Shown piece after piece: positions 23,380 through 31,570 of a stretch of DNA of 36,088 bases. The translations under genes and the position numbers were made by a program. The stretch lies in assembly GCA_902786665.1 (NCBI GenBank), contig CADADN010000078.1, positions 1-36,088 of the forward strand, in the 5' to 3' direction. The stretch is from an uncultured Prevotellaceae bacterium. Lineage in GTDB: Bacteria; Bacteroidota; Bacteroidia; Bacteroidales; Bacteroidaceae. The stretch's first letter is position 1; the number at the start of each line of letters is the position of its first letter. The notes beneath the pieces were generated by a model. The model did not search any database, was not told where the DNA came from, and saw nothing but the letters and a program-made list of their open reading frames with translations.

Positions 23380-25113
23380 TTAGTTGACGACTGCTTTTCC
23401 CTTCCGTGTGCCATCGGACATCACTTCCACGCGGATGATAAGTCCCTTCTTCGTGGCATCGCACCTCCTGCCATCCACCGTGTAGTATTCTACGGTCACC
23501 GGGGTGTCGGATAGTATCATCCTGATGCCGACAGGGTTGCATGACGGATAATATTCGTCCACACCGCTTTGGGCGTCGCTGTTGCCATTCTTCATGATGT
23601 CTTCCACCAAGGAGTTGAGATAAACCTCCAAGTTGCAATACCATTTCTTATCCACATCGATGGTGAACAATGCGGCGTCGCTGGCATCGTTGGGATTCAA
23701 GCCGTTGGCCAACTCCCATTCGTCGGGCATGCCGTCGTTGTCGCTGTCAAAACCGGCTGGGCGTTGGCCTGTGCCGAAATTGGCTTCCGTATAGCCCTCC
23801 ACGTCAGACACGACGTCGATGCGTCCAAGAATCTTCGTCACAGAGCCCCTGTAGGTGGCTGTGCCGGTGCGTGCCTCGCGGGCGTAACGCTCGTCCACGT
23901 TGTCGCGGATGAGAGAGGCTCCGGCGTAGTCGAGCACTTTGTCGAAGGCGACAGCAGCGCTATGGGTCGTCACCTCGCCCGTCACTGTGGGTTCGTCGCA
24001 CTTGATGCGCACGCTCTCCACACCGTCGATGGTCTCATAGGTCACACCGCTGCCATAGTAGTGCTTTGGGTCGTGGGTGTAGCGGACGCCGTTCTTGGCA
24101 GGTACGCCGTTGTCATAGGTTACGCCGCTCCAGTCGTAGTTCACGTTGTTGTTCACTTGGTTGCCGTTGATGTAGTAGCGACTGGTCATATCCCAGAAGG
24201 TGCGGTCGTCGCCGGCGTTGCCGCTACCAGCGAGAGATACGGTGGTGATGCGGTTGGTGGTGGCGGCGGGACCGGTCTTGTAGTAGTTGTTCACTATGTT
24301 GATGTAGCCGCCGCCGGGACCGCCGTAGCAGCCGTTGCCGCAGTTGTAGATGACGCAGTTGCGGAAGTCCACGTTCTCGGCCTGGAGGGTGTTCTCCCAT
24401 TTGTATAGGCTGTAGAGTTTGTTGCTGGTATAGCCGTTCCAGTTGTAGCGGGCGCCGTTGAAGCGTGGCGAACGGTTGTTCACGTGGGCGATGAGGTTGT
24501 GATGGAAGGAGGCGAGTTTGCCTCCCCAGATGCCGCCGTAGCCGTGGGCGCCTTTGCCGTGGCCGGCGTTGTTGAGGCTCTCGGCTATGGTGCACCATTG
24601 CATGGTGAAGTTGTTGTTGTCATAGAACGAGGCCACTTCGTCGATGCTCCATGATAGGGAGCAGTGGTCGTAGATGATGCTGGTGGCTTGACGCTTCCAG
24701 GAGGCATCGGCTCCGTCGTTGATGTTCTTTTCCTGGCCGCGACGGAACCGGATGAAGCGGATGATGTTGTTTGCACCAGGGTTCACCGTGTAGTAACGGA
24801 GGGTGATGCCGGGGTAGGGGGCGGTCTGTCCGCAGATGGTGGTGTTGGCTCCGATGGTGACGTCGGAGGCGAGGGGGATGACGCCGCCCACGTCGAAGAC
24901 GATGATTTTCTTCGCGGAACCGGAAACGGCGGAGCGGAACGACCCCGTGCCGCTATTGTTCAAATTGGTCACATGGATGACTTTGCCGCCACGACCGCCT
25001 TGAACATAACGGCCATGACCTTCGGCACCGGGGAAGGCGGGCACCTCGTCTTGGGCTATCATAGACAGTGATGCAGTCAGCATCGTTATCAGCATCAATA
25101 CTTTTCTTGTCAT
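23380..25113 (-). CDS. secreted pectate lyase (PL1 family)
   Basis: A 577-residue exported pectin-degrading lyase. A signal peptide covers residues 1-21 (LTASLSMIAQ). The PL1 beta-helix starts at once with FPGAEGHGRYVQGGRGG (27-43), and later shows DHCSLSWSIDE and SFHHNLIAHVNNRSPR, the active-site region of Bacteroidetes PL1 enzymes. A calcium-binding loop GFDSDNDGMPDEWELANGLN follows and the protein ends in a short tail with YYTVDGRRC. It is shorter than the 910-residue lyase at 1091-3823 because it lacks the N-terminal sandwich and fibronectin domains. The ATG at 25113 is chosen because the promoter lies just upstream; the longer open frame runs through promoter repeats. Together with the GH28 gene it forms a pectin-degrading set. 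Confidence 0.92.
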   Translation of the reverse strand: MTRKVLMLITMLTASLSMIAQDEVPAFPGAEGHGRYVQGGRGGKVIHVTNLNNSGTGSFRSAVSGSAKKIIVFDVGGVIPLASDVTIGANTTICGQTAPYPGITLRYYTVNPGANNIIRFIRFRRGQEKNINDGADASWKRQATSIIYDHCSLSWSIDEVASFYDNNNFTMQWCTIAESLNNAGHGKGAHGYGGIWGGKLASFHHNLIAHVNNRSPRFNGARYNWNGYTSNKLYSLYKWENTLQAENVDFRNCVIYNCGNGCYGGPGGGYINIVNNYYKTGPAATTNRITTVSLAGSGNAGDDRTFWDMTSRYYINGNQVNNNVNYDWSGVTYDNGVPAKNGVRYTHDPKHYYGSGVTYETIDGVESVRIKCDEPTVTGEVTTHSAAVAFDKVLDYAGASLIRDNVDERYAREARTGTATYRGSVTKILGRIDVVSDVEGYTEANFGTGQRPAGFDSDNDGMPDEWELANGLNPNDASDAALFTIDVDKKWYCNLEVYLNSLVEDIMKNGNSDAQSGVDEYYPSCNPVGIRMILSDTPVTVEYYTVDGRRCDATKKGLIIRVEVMSDGTRKGKAVVN

Positions 25114-25150
25114 TTTTTTCTTCGTTTCGTAGGTTAGATTAGTTTCATTT

Positions 25151-25370
25151 GCAAAGATAGTGCAAGCCGAACACAATACAAAACAAAAATAGGAATTTTT
25201 TGTTTTTATTGTTGAGGCGCCGCCTATCTTCGCCCGAAGGGCAAAGTAAGTGCAAGCCAAAACAAAAATAGGATTTTTTTGTTTTTATTGTTGAGGCGCC
25301 GCCTATCTTCGCCCGAAGGGCAAAGTAAGTGCAAGCCGAACACAATACAAAACAAAATAAGGATTTTTTG
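25151..25370. repeat. tandem repeat of the promoter region (2.5 copies)
   Basis: Units starting GCAAAG at 25151, 25241 and 25320 (90 and 79 bases apart) share TGCAAGCC, a CAAAACAAAA(A)TAGGA block and GGCGCCGCCTATCTTCGCCC. The first unit carries the intact promoter; in the other two the -7 box reads TTACTTTG instead of TATCTTTG. The repeats create spurious open frames. No gene lies between 25114 and 25485. Confidence 0.85.
25152..25182 (-). promoter_or_regulatory. promoter of the 577-residue pectate lyase gene
   Basis: Reading leftward: TTTG (25182-25179), 19 bases, TATCTTTG (25159-25152), an exact Bacteroidetes promoter about 32 bases before the start codon. Confidence 0.85.
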
Positions 25371-25399
25371 TTTCCTTCATGATTATGGTTGCAAAAGAA

Positions 25400-25468
25400 G
25401 TCGGAGTAATCCGAATCTTCCGATTACTCCGATCACTCCGACCACTCCGACCACTCCGATTCTTCCGA
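25400..25468. repeat. degenerate ACTCCGAY tandem repeats
   Basis: A run of nine or so CTCCGA/TTCCGA steps between the two minus-strand genes, related to the repeat at 10614-10702. Confidence 0.7.
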
Positions 25469-25485
25469 AAACATCCTTCTTGAAA

Positions 25486-28400
25486 TTAGAATCCTCCGGG
25501 TCTTCCTCCTCCACCAGGGAAGCCGCCACCGCCTGGGAATCCTCCTCCGAATCCGCCTCTCGGGCCTTGTCCTTGTCCGCCTCTGCCGCCCTGTCCGCCT
25601 CTTCCTCTGCCGAACATATTGTAGCGATAGCTGACATGGATCATGGCATACGACGTGATGGCGTTCACCTCGCGGTCGGTCCAGCCATTGGCATTCACGG
25701 TGCGTGAGAAGGTGGACTGCTGGTTGAGGATGTCATACCACTGCAGCATGATGGTGAGCGGTTTGCCACGTAGGAAACTTTGTGAGATTTGCGCATTCCA
25801 GAGCATTTCGTTGGTGTTGAGGCTCTTGTCGCTATAGCCTCGCTTGCTGTTCATATGGATGTCGGTGGAAAGTTCCATTCCCCAGGGGAAGTTGTACCTT
25901 CCGTTCAGACCATAGAAGAAGTTCCAGGTGGTGAGGTTGTTGGAGGCCTGCAGACGGTTGCGGGTGCGTGCGTAGGTGGTGTTGAAATTGGCGGAGATGT
26001 TGAGCGTCCTGTCTCGGTAACTGAGTGACACTTGCGGTGAGAGGTTGTAGGTGCGTGTGATGTTGCGGTCGGGGATGGCCGTGCGGTTGAGGTTGACGTA
26101 AGCCACATGGTGGTTGTAACTGCCTCGGAGAGACCCGCTGAAGTCCCATCTGTTAAGGGTGTCTAGGGCTATGTTGAACGTGGCGCCGCCGTTGGCGCTC
26201 CAGTTGCCGTTGATGTTTTCGGGTCGGCTGATGCGACCGCCGGTCTCCTCGTTGTATGTCACCACGTTTCCTATGGAGTTGTGGGTGCGTTGGAAACTGC
26301 CGTTGAGGCTGTAGCTCCAGTGCCTTTGGTTGACGGGGATGTTCATTCCGAGAGAGTCGGTGAGGTATTTGGGTGTGCGTTGTTTTTGGAAATTGGCGCT
26401 CAGGTTGGTGGTGAGCGAGGGTTTGAGCCCTGGGTTGCCCATGCTGATGTTGAGTGGGTTGGTGTCGTCGTAGATGTTGAGTAACTGGGTGATGGAGGGT
26501 TGTGATGTGCTTCCCCTGTAGGTCACGTTAAGGTTGGTCTGGCGGTTGAAACGGTATCGCAGGTTGAGCGTGGGGGTGAAGTTGGTCACCGTCCTTGTGG
26601 TGTCGACAGGGATGCCGAGGTATTGCTGGATGAAATGCGAGCGCTGGGGCTGGATGGACACACCGGCGTTCACGTTGAGTTTCTCCCTGACGTAGCGTAA
26701 CTGCACGTCGATGTTGTGCTCATGTTCTGTACGCTCCGAGTAGCGGCTGAGGTCGTCGGAGAGATAACTCTCATAGGGATTGGGAAGGAAGCCGAAGAGC
26801 CTTGTCCAGTCGCGGTATTGTTGTAGCACGTCGTAGAAGGCTTCATCGGTGTAGTCGGGGAAGTCATAGGTCAGAGGGTCGCTCTTCTGGTGGCTGTAGC
26901 GGTAACGGTAGTTGGTCTGTAGGAACAGTCCTTGGAGTCCGCCTTGACCGCTTCCCATCCTGCGACCGCCGCCGAAAGGACCTCCGCCGGGCATCCCCTC
27001 TGTTTCTTCCTGTGGTTTGGGTTGGATGATGAGCAAAGGCTCTGTGTAGGAGAAGCCGATGGTGGCGCTGAAATTGTTGGAGGGACTGTTGCTGTAGCGG
27101 TTGGTCTGGTAGGTGGAGTCGTTGCCAAAGATGTTGGAGGTCTGATAGAGGTGGACCAGTGAGAGGTTGGCGTTCTTGTTCTTGTTGTTGCTGTAGTTGA
27201 TGTTGCTGTTGATGGTCATGTTGCGCCCGCGGCGGTTGAGACGCCGGAAGATTTGCAACTGGCTGCTGAAATTCTTGTTGCTGCCATAGCTCATCGACTT
27301 GTTGTTGCGGCTGTTCACGATGAGGTCCAGGTCGTCCATCACCTGCAAACCCGTGTTCTCGAGCGGGTTGTCGGTGTAGTCGAAGGGGTTGGCGTTGAAC
27401 GATGCCGAAGTGGAATGGCTGCGGCTGTCGTTGGTGGAAAAGGTGAAGTTGGGGCGGAAAGAGAGGTTGGTCAGTGTGTCAATCTGCCATTGCAGGTTCA
27501 TATTGCCTGTCCAACTGTTGGCGCGGGAATAACTTTGGCTGACGCTGTTGGAGAAGGCTCCGCCGCGGGTGTTGACGAAGGTTTCCGAACCTGTGCGGTT
27601 CCAGTTGTCTGTGTTGTTGTGGGACCAGGTGACACGGCCGCTCATCCTCAATTTCTGACCATTTTCGTAACTGGCGTCGAGGGCCGATGTCTTCGTGTGA
27701 CGTTGGCCGTTGTTGTTGCCACGACCTCGACCGCCACGACCGGTGAAGTTGCGGTCGTTCACATTGTTGGCATTGCCCATGAAGGTGTAGCGGATGGCAC
27801 CGAAGGGCTTCATGGCTGTCAGGCGGATGCCGTAGCGGTGGTCGGTGCCAAGACCGATGTCGGGATTCATCTGAAGACCGTTGCGGGCGCTGCGCTTGGT
27901 GACGAATTCAAGGACGAAGTCATCGTTGCCGTCATCGATGCCGGTGAGACGTGACTGGTCGCTCTTCTCATCATACGCCTTCACCTGGTCGATGACGTAG
28001 GAGGGCAGGTTCTTCATCACGGCGTCGTTGTTGCCCGTCATGTAGTCGCGACCGTCCATCTTGAAACGTCGCACGTTCTTGCCGTTGATGCTGATGCTGC
28101 CGTTTTCATCGATTTTCGCACCGGGGAGAGCTTCCACCAGAGCTTCGATGACCGAGCCTTCGGGCACGCGGAAGGCATCGGCGTTATAGACGAGGGTGTC
28201 GTCTTTCACCACCATCTTCGGAATGTTCGCCGTCACCACGGCCTCGTCCAGCATCATGGCGTCGGGTTTCATATCGATGTCTCCAAGGGCGATGGGGGCG
28301 TTAGTCTTGCGTATGGTGCGGGTGACATCCTCATAACCGACGTAGCTGGCCTTGAGCAGGTATTGCCCGTTGGCCACGCTCTTGAAGGCGAAACGGCCCT

Positions 28401-28614
28401 CGTCGTCGGTGACCACGCCATCCACGAAGGTGGTGTCTTGGTGTTGGCGGTTGGTGCTGATACGCAAGAGTTGCAGCGTGGCTTTCGGGAGGCCTTCCAG
28501 GCTCTCTTTGTCTAGTATACGACCGGAAATGGCCGCTTCTTGGGCGGCGGCGGGAATGGCGGAAAGGAACAGCAAGGTTAAGAAAATCAATGCTGAAGGC
28601 AAATGGGTCTTCAT
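25486..28614 (-). CDS. TonB-dependent-receptor-like outer-membrane beta-barrel protein
   Basis: A 1042-residue outer-membrane protein. Signal peptide ends near residue 25 (PAAAQE). A carboxypeptidase-regulatory-like domain follows (AAISGRILDKESLEGLPKAT to about 115), then a plug-like region (LDEAVVTANIPK to VTKRSARNG) and a long beta-barrel rich in Asn, Arg and aromatic residues of the OMP_b-brl_3 type. The last 45 residues after the final strand (SYRYNMFGRGRGG) are almost only Gly, Pro, Phe, Arg and Gln, and internal Gly-rich loops (GGRGRGNNNG; GMPGGGPFGGG) also occur. It is not a SusC in a SusCD pair since no SusD is near. It might import a peptide, iron complex or small molecule. ATG 28614 begins the signal peptide; a start 11 codons upstream is less likely. 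Confidence 0.85.
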   Translation of the reverse strand: MKTHLPSALIFLTLLFLSAIPAAAQEAAISGRILDKESLEGLPKATLQLLRISTNRQHQDTTFVDGVVTDDEGRFAFKSVANGQYLLKASYVGYEDVTRTIRKTNAPIALGDIDMKPDAMMLDEAVVTANIPKMVVKDDTLVYNADAFRVPEGSVIEALVEALPGAKIDENGSISINGKNVRRFKMDGRDYMTGNNDAVMKNLPSYVIDQVKAYDEKSDQSRLTGIDDGNDDFVLEFVTKRSARNGLQMNPDIGLGTDHRYGIRLTAMKPFGAIRYTFMGNANNVNDRNFTGRGGRGRGNNNGQRHTKTSALDASYENGQKLRMSGRVTWSHNNTDNWNRTGSETFVNTRGGAFSNSVSQSYSRANSWTGNMNLQWQIDTLTNLSFRPNFTFSTNDSRSHSTSASFNANPFDYTDNPLENTGLQVMDDLDLIVNSRNNKSMSYGSNKNFSSQLQIFRRLNRRGRNMTINSNINYSNNKNKNANLSLVHLYQTSNIFGNDSTYQTNRYSNSPSNNFSATIGFSYTEPLLIIQPKPQEETEGMPGGGPFGGGRRMGSGQGGLQGLFLQTNYRYRYSHQKSDPLTYDFPDYTDEAFYDVLQQYRDWTRLFGFLPNPYESYLSDDLSRYSERTEHEHNIDVQLRYVREKLNVNAGVSIQPQRSHFIQQYLGIPVDTTRTVTNFTPTLNLRYRFNRQTNLNVTYRGSTSQPSITQLLNIYDDTNPLNISMGNPGLKPSLTTNLSANFQKQRTPKYLTDSLGMNIPVNQRHWSYSLNGSFQRTHNSIGNVVTYNEETGGRISRPENINGNWSANGGATFNIALDTLNRWDFSGSLRGSYNHHVAYVNLNRTAIPDRNITRTYNLSPQVSLSYRDRTLNISANFNTTYARTRNRLQASNNLTTWNFFYGLNGRYNFPWGMELSTDIHMNSKRGYSDKSLNTNEMLWNAQISQSFLRGKPLTIMLQWYDILNQQSTFSRTVNANGWTDREVNAITSYAMIHVSYRYNMFGRGRGGQGGRGGQGQGPRGGFGGGFPGGGGFPGGGGRPGGF

Positions 28615-28702
28615 TGAATGACGGGTTATTTTACTATTTAGATGCAAAAAAGTAAAATAAGTTTAATGTTGGTTGGTAAAAAATCGGATAATGGCCTCCC
28701 AT

Positions 28703-28782
28703 CCTCTCCTAAAACGTCCTATTCTCTTCAATAACGTCCAACTCTCTCTTAAAATGTCCTGTTTTCTCCTAAAGCGTACTAT
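28703..28782. repeat. four 20-bp degenerate tandem repeats
   Basis: Four units of exactly 20 bases start at 28703, 28723, 28743 and 28763; each contains TCTCYT-AA-AACGTCC or a close variant. They sit in the divergent gap between the receptor and serpin genes, 53 bases before the serpin promoter. Two-helical-turn spacing would place a bound protein on one face of the DNA. Confidence 0.7.
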
Positions 28783-28834
28783 CTCTGAAATTTTCAACAA
28801 GATGACACTGTTGTCGTAAATTTATGCAAAATCC

Positions 28835-28866
28835 TTTGCAAATATCCTTGAAAAGTCCTATTTTTG
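28835..28866 (+). promoter_or_regulatory. promoter of the serpin/sulfatase-maturase operon
   Basis: TTTG (28835-28838), 20 bases, TATTTTTG (28859-28866). Transcription would begin near 28873, so the upstream ATG at 28824 cannot be used and ATG 28902 is the start. Confidence 0.85.
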
Positions 28867-28901
28867 CATCAAGGATAAAACACATTAAAATCATCAGCCT
28901 T

Positions 28902-30272
28902 ATGATAAAACATGGACTTTTGACGATGGCCTTGATGTTGTCTGGCTTGGCTTGTTTCGCACAGGAGGAAAATTACGAATCCCTCGCAGCGAATGGCCGT
29001 GCTTTCGCATTCCAAATCTTCGATGCGGTGGCTGTGGCAAACGATTCCAACATCTGCTTCTCGCCCCTCTCGGTGCAGATGGCGATTTCCATGGTGCAGA
29101 ACGGTGCCGCCGGCAACACCCTGCAAGAGATGAAGGACGTGATGGGGATGGGCGACTACACCTGCGAGGACGTGAATCTCTACAACCAGCAACTGACCCA
29201 AAGACTCACTTACAGGCCGGAGTTCATATACAATCCGGATGCTTGGGCTTCAGAAGAGGAGCAGAAGGTGAATTACGAGAAGTGGTACCCCGTATGCGAA
29301 CTGGCCAATGGCGTATGGTCGCGAAAGGGCACTGTCTTCCGTGAGGATTTTTATGAGACCTTGAAAACTTATTACGATGCCGAGGTGGCCGACGTCGATT
29401 TCACCACGCAGGAGGGCATCGACCAGGTCAACCACTGGGTGAGCGACAAGACACACCAACTCATACCTTCCATCTTTGACAAACCGCAACCGTATGAACT
29501 TGCCATGGTGCTTGCCAACGTCCTCTATTTCAAGGGAGCATGGGCATTGCCTTTCGCCGAGGAATACACCTTCCCCGGCAACTTCCACCTCGCTGACGGC
29601 ACGATGGTGAAAACCGAGATGATGAACGCCGAGGAAGGATACCGTACCAGCAGTTCGGAAAAATTCCGCACCGTCACGTTGGGCTATGGTCATGACGGGA
29701 AATTCTCCATGACGCTGTTCGTTCCCGTGGAGGGATATGAATTGCCTTCCCTTGGCTACGACGATTGGGCTTTCGCAAAAAATGAGTCGAAATACAAACC
29801 ACTGGCCTTGCAGATGCCCAAATTCTATGTTGAGGGCAAATACGACTTGAAGGAAGTGTTGCGAGACATGGGCATGCAGGATGCATTCAATCCTGATTAC
29901 GCCGACTTCAGTCGCATGAGGGACGAAGTGCCAATGTGGATTGAAAAGATTTACCAAATGAGCAAGATCGTCGTCAATGAGCAAGGCACGGAGGCCACGG
30001 CGGTCACCGTGGTCGAAATGTACGACAATGCCGTCGCCCCTGATGACTATGAGCCGTTCCGTGTCGACAGGCCGTTCTATTTCACCATCGAGAGTCAAGA
30101 CGCCATCCTCTTCGTGGGAAGGGTGAACGAGTTGCAGAGCACCGCCGGAGTCAGCACCGCCAAGGTGTTTCCCAAGCACGACGGCATCTACGACCTCCAA
30201 GGTCGCCGCTTGACGCAACGTCCCGACAGGGGACTCTTCGTGGAGGACGGAAAACTGAGGGTCGCAAAATAA
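28902..30272 (+). CDS. secreted serpin (protease inhibitor)
   Basis: A 456-residue exported serpin. The signal peptide covers residues 1-21 (LSGLACFAQ). Serpin landmarks are NICFSPLSVQMAISMVQNGA near the N-terminus, VLANVLYFKGAWALPF in the middle, the reactive-loop hinge VNEQGTEATAVT and the closing PFYFTIESQDAILFVGRV. The hinge keeps small residues at P12-P9, as inhibitory serpins do; counting fifteen residues from the hinge Gly places P1 near Asn in the YDNAVAP stretch. After the serpin fold a 40-residue tail contains GIYDLQGRRL, seen in other exported proteins here. It may protect surface proteins from host or competitor proteases. The next gene follows after 26 bases. Confidence 0.93.
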   Translation: MIKHGLLTMALMLSGLACFAQEENYESLAANGRAFAFQIFDAVAVANDSNICFSPLSVQMAISMVQNGAAGNTLQEMKDVMGMGDYTCEDVNLYNQQLTQRLTYRPEFIYNPDAWASEEEQKVNYEKWYPVCELANGVWSRKGTVFREDFYETLKTYYDAEVADVDFTTQEGIDQVNHWVSDKTHQLIPSIFDKPQPYELAMVLANVLYFKGAWALPFAEEYTFPGNFHLADGTMVKTEMMNAEEGYRTSSSEKFRTVTLGYGHDGKFSMTLFVPVEGYELPSLGYDDWAFAKNESKYKPLALQMPKFYVEGKYDLKEVLRDMGMQDAFNPDYADFSRMRDEVPMWIEKIYQMSKIVVNEQGTEATAVTVVEMYDNAVAPDDYEPFRVDRPFYFTIESQDAILFVGRVNELQSTAGVSTAKVFPKHDGIYDLQGRRLTQRPDRGLFVEDGKLRVAK

Positions 30273-30298
30273 GTGGTAAAAAGCCCTCCTCTTCCCCT

Positions 30299-31570
30299 AT
30301 GAGCGATCTTCGCAGCATGGCATCCCTTTTCGCCCATCCCCTTTATGTGCTGGCGAAACCGGCTGGCCCGCGCTGCAATCTGGCCTGCCGCTATTGCTAT
30401 TACTTGGGAAAGGACACGCTCTATCCCGAGGCAAAAGGGATGGCTATGGACTATCCCCTCCTCGAAGAATTTGTCAAGCAATACATCCAGGCGCAGACGC
30501 AGCGCGAGGTGCTCTTCACCTGGCATGGGGGAGAGGCGATGCTCAGACCGTTGGCTTTTTATGAGGAGGTGCTTCGCCTGCAAAGGAAACATGCAGGGAG
30601 ACACATTGTCGACAACTGCATCCAGACCAACGGCACACTCCTCACCGAGGAGTGGTGCCGTTTTCTCAAACAGAACAACTGGTTGGTGGGGGTGTCGCTC
30701 GACGGGCCGCAACCGTTGCACGACGCTTTCAGGAAGGATAGGCAGGGCAACGGCTCTTTCCACAAGGTGATGGAGGGAGTGGACAGGCTCAACCGTCACG
30801 GAGTGGAATGGAATGCCATGGCGGTGGTCAACAGCCGCAATGCCGAACACCCAAGGGAGTTTTATCAGTTCTTCAAGGACATCGGCTGCCATTACATTCA
30901 GTTCACACCGGTGGTGGAGAGGAACTTGCCGCCGTCGGTGTCGCCCATAGGCCCAATAAGTGCCATAGGTGCCATAAGTCCTATGAATCAGCCTGATGAC
31001 GCCCCTTTGACGATGACACCGGAGACAGTGTCGCCACGGCAGTGGGGACGTTTCCTCTGCACCATCTTCGACGAGTGGGTGGCAAATGATGTGGGGGTGT
31101 TCTTCATACAGTTGTTTGATGCCACCCTGGCCAATTGGCTGGGAGTGGAACCAGGGGTGTGTTCCATGGCGCGTTTCTGCGGCAATGCCTTGGCTATGGA
31201 GCACAACGGCGATGTCTATGCGTGCGACCATTTCGTGTTTCCCGACTTTCTCCTGGGCAACATCCGCCGTCAACCGTTGGCGGCCATGGCTTATGGAGAA
31301 CGACAGAACCGCTTCCGCCAACTCAAGACATCGCTTCCTCGGCAGTGTCGTAGGTGTCAATTTGAATTTGCCTGCCACGGCGAGTGCCCCAAAAACCGCC
31401 TGCTGACAACAGCGGAGGGGGAAAGAGGCTTGAATTACCTTTGCGAGGGCTATCGCCAATTCTTCGACCATGTGGCGCCATATATGGATTTTATGGCGCG
31501 TGAGTGGAGGGAAGACGGAGCGCCGGCAAGGGTGATGGATGCCGTGGCGGAAGGTTTATTCGCCCGGTAG
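30299..31570 (+). CDS. anaerobic sulfatase-maturating enzyme (radical SAM)
   Basis: A 423-residue cytoplasmic radical-SAM enzyme that oxidises a Cys or Ser in sulfatases to formylglycine. The SAM-cluster motif is CNLACRYC (Cys26, Cys30, Cys33). The HGGEAML and QTNGTLL blocks and the SPASM-type Cys sets near the end (CSMARFCG, ACDHFVFP, CRRCQFEFACHGECP) hold two auxiliary clusters. Length and layout are those of anSME. A low-complexity insert SPIGPISAIGAISPM near residues 214-228 comes from short repeats. It overlaps the convergent sulfatase gene by 15 bases, and that sulfatase has the Ser-type motif that only anSME-type enzymes can mature, so it is very likely one of its substrates. Confidence 0.93.
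   Translation: MSDLRSMASLFAHPLYVLAKPAGPRCNLACRYCYYLGKDTLYPEAKGMAMDYPLLEEFVKQYIQAQTQREVLFTWHGGEAMLRPLAFYEEVLRLQRKHAGRHIVDNCIQTNGTLLTEEWCRFLKQNNWLVGVSLDGPQPLHDAFRKDRQGNGSFHKVMEGVDRLNRHGVEWNAMAVVNSRNAEHPREFYQFFKDIGCHYIQFTPVVERNLPPSVSPIGPISAIGAISPMNQPDDAPLTMTPETVSPRQWGRFLCTIFDEWVANDVGVFFIQLFDATLANWLGVEPGVCSMARFCGNALAMEHNGDVYACDHFVFPDFLLGNIRRQPLAAMAYGERQNRFRQLKTSLPRQCRRCQFEFACHGECPKNRLLTTAEGERGLNYLCEGYRQFFDHVAPYMDFMAREWREDGAPARVMDAVAEGLFAR

Noticed and set aside
23569-24408. 279-codon ORF antisense to the second pectate lyase
   Set aside because: Valine/alanine-rich shadow frame with no domain.
25145-25345. 66-codon ORF in the promoter repeat region
   Set aside because: It is a translation of the tandem repeats, overlaps the promoter and has internal repetition of the same peptide.
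30188-31471. 427-codon ORF antisense to the maturase gene
   Set aside because: The maturase frame carries all the radical-SAM and SPASM cysteine motifs; this one has none.
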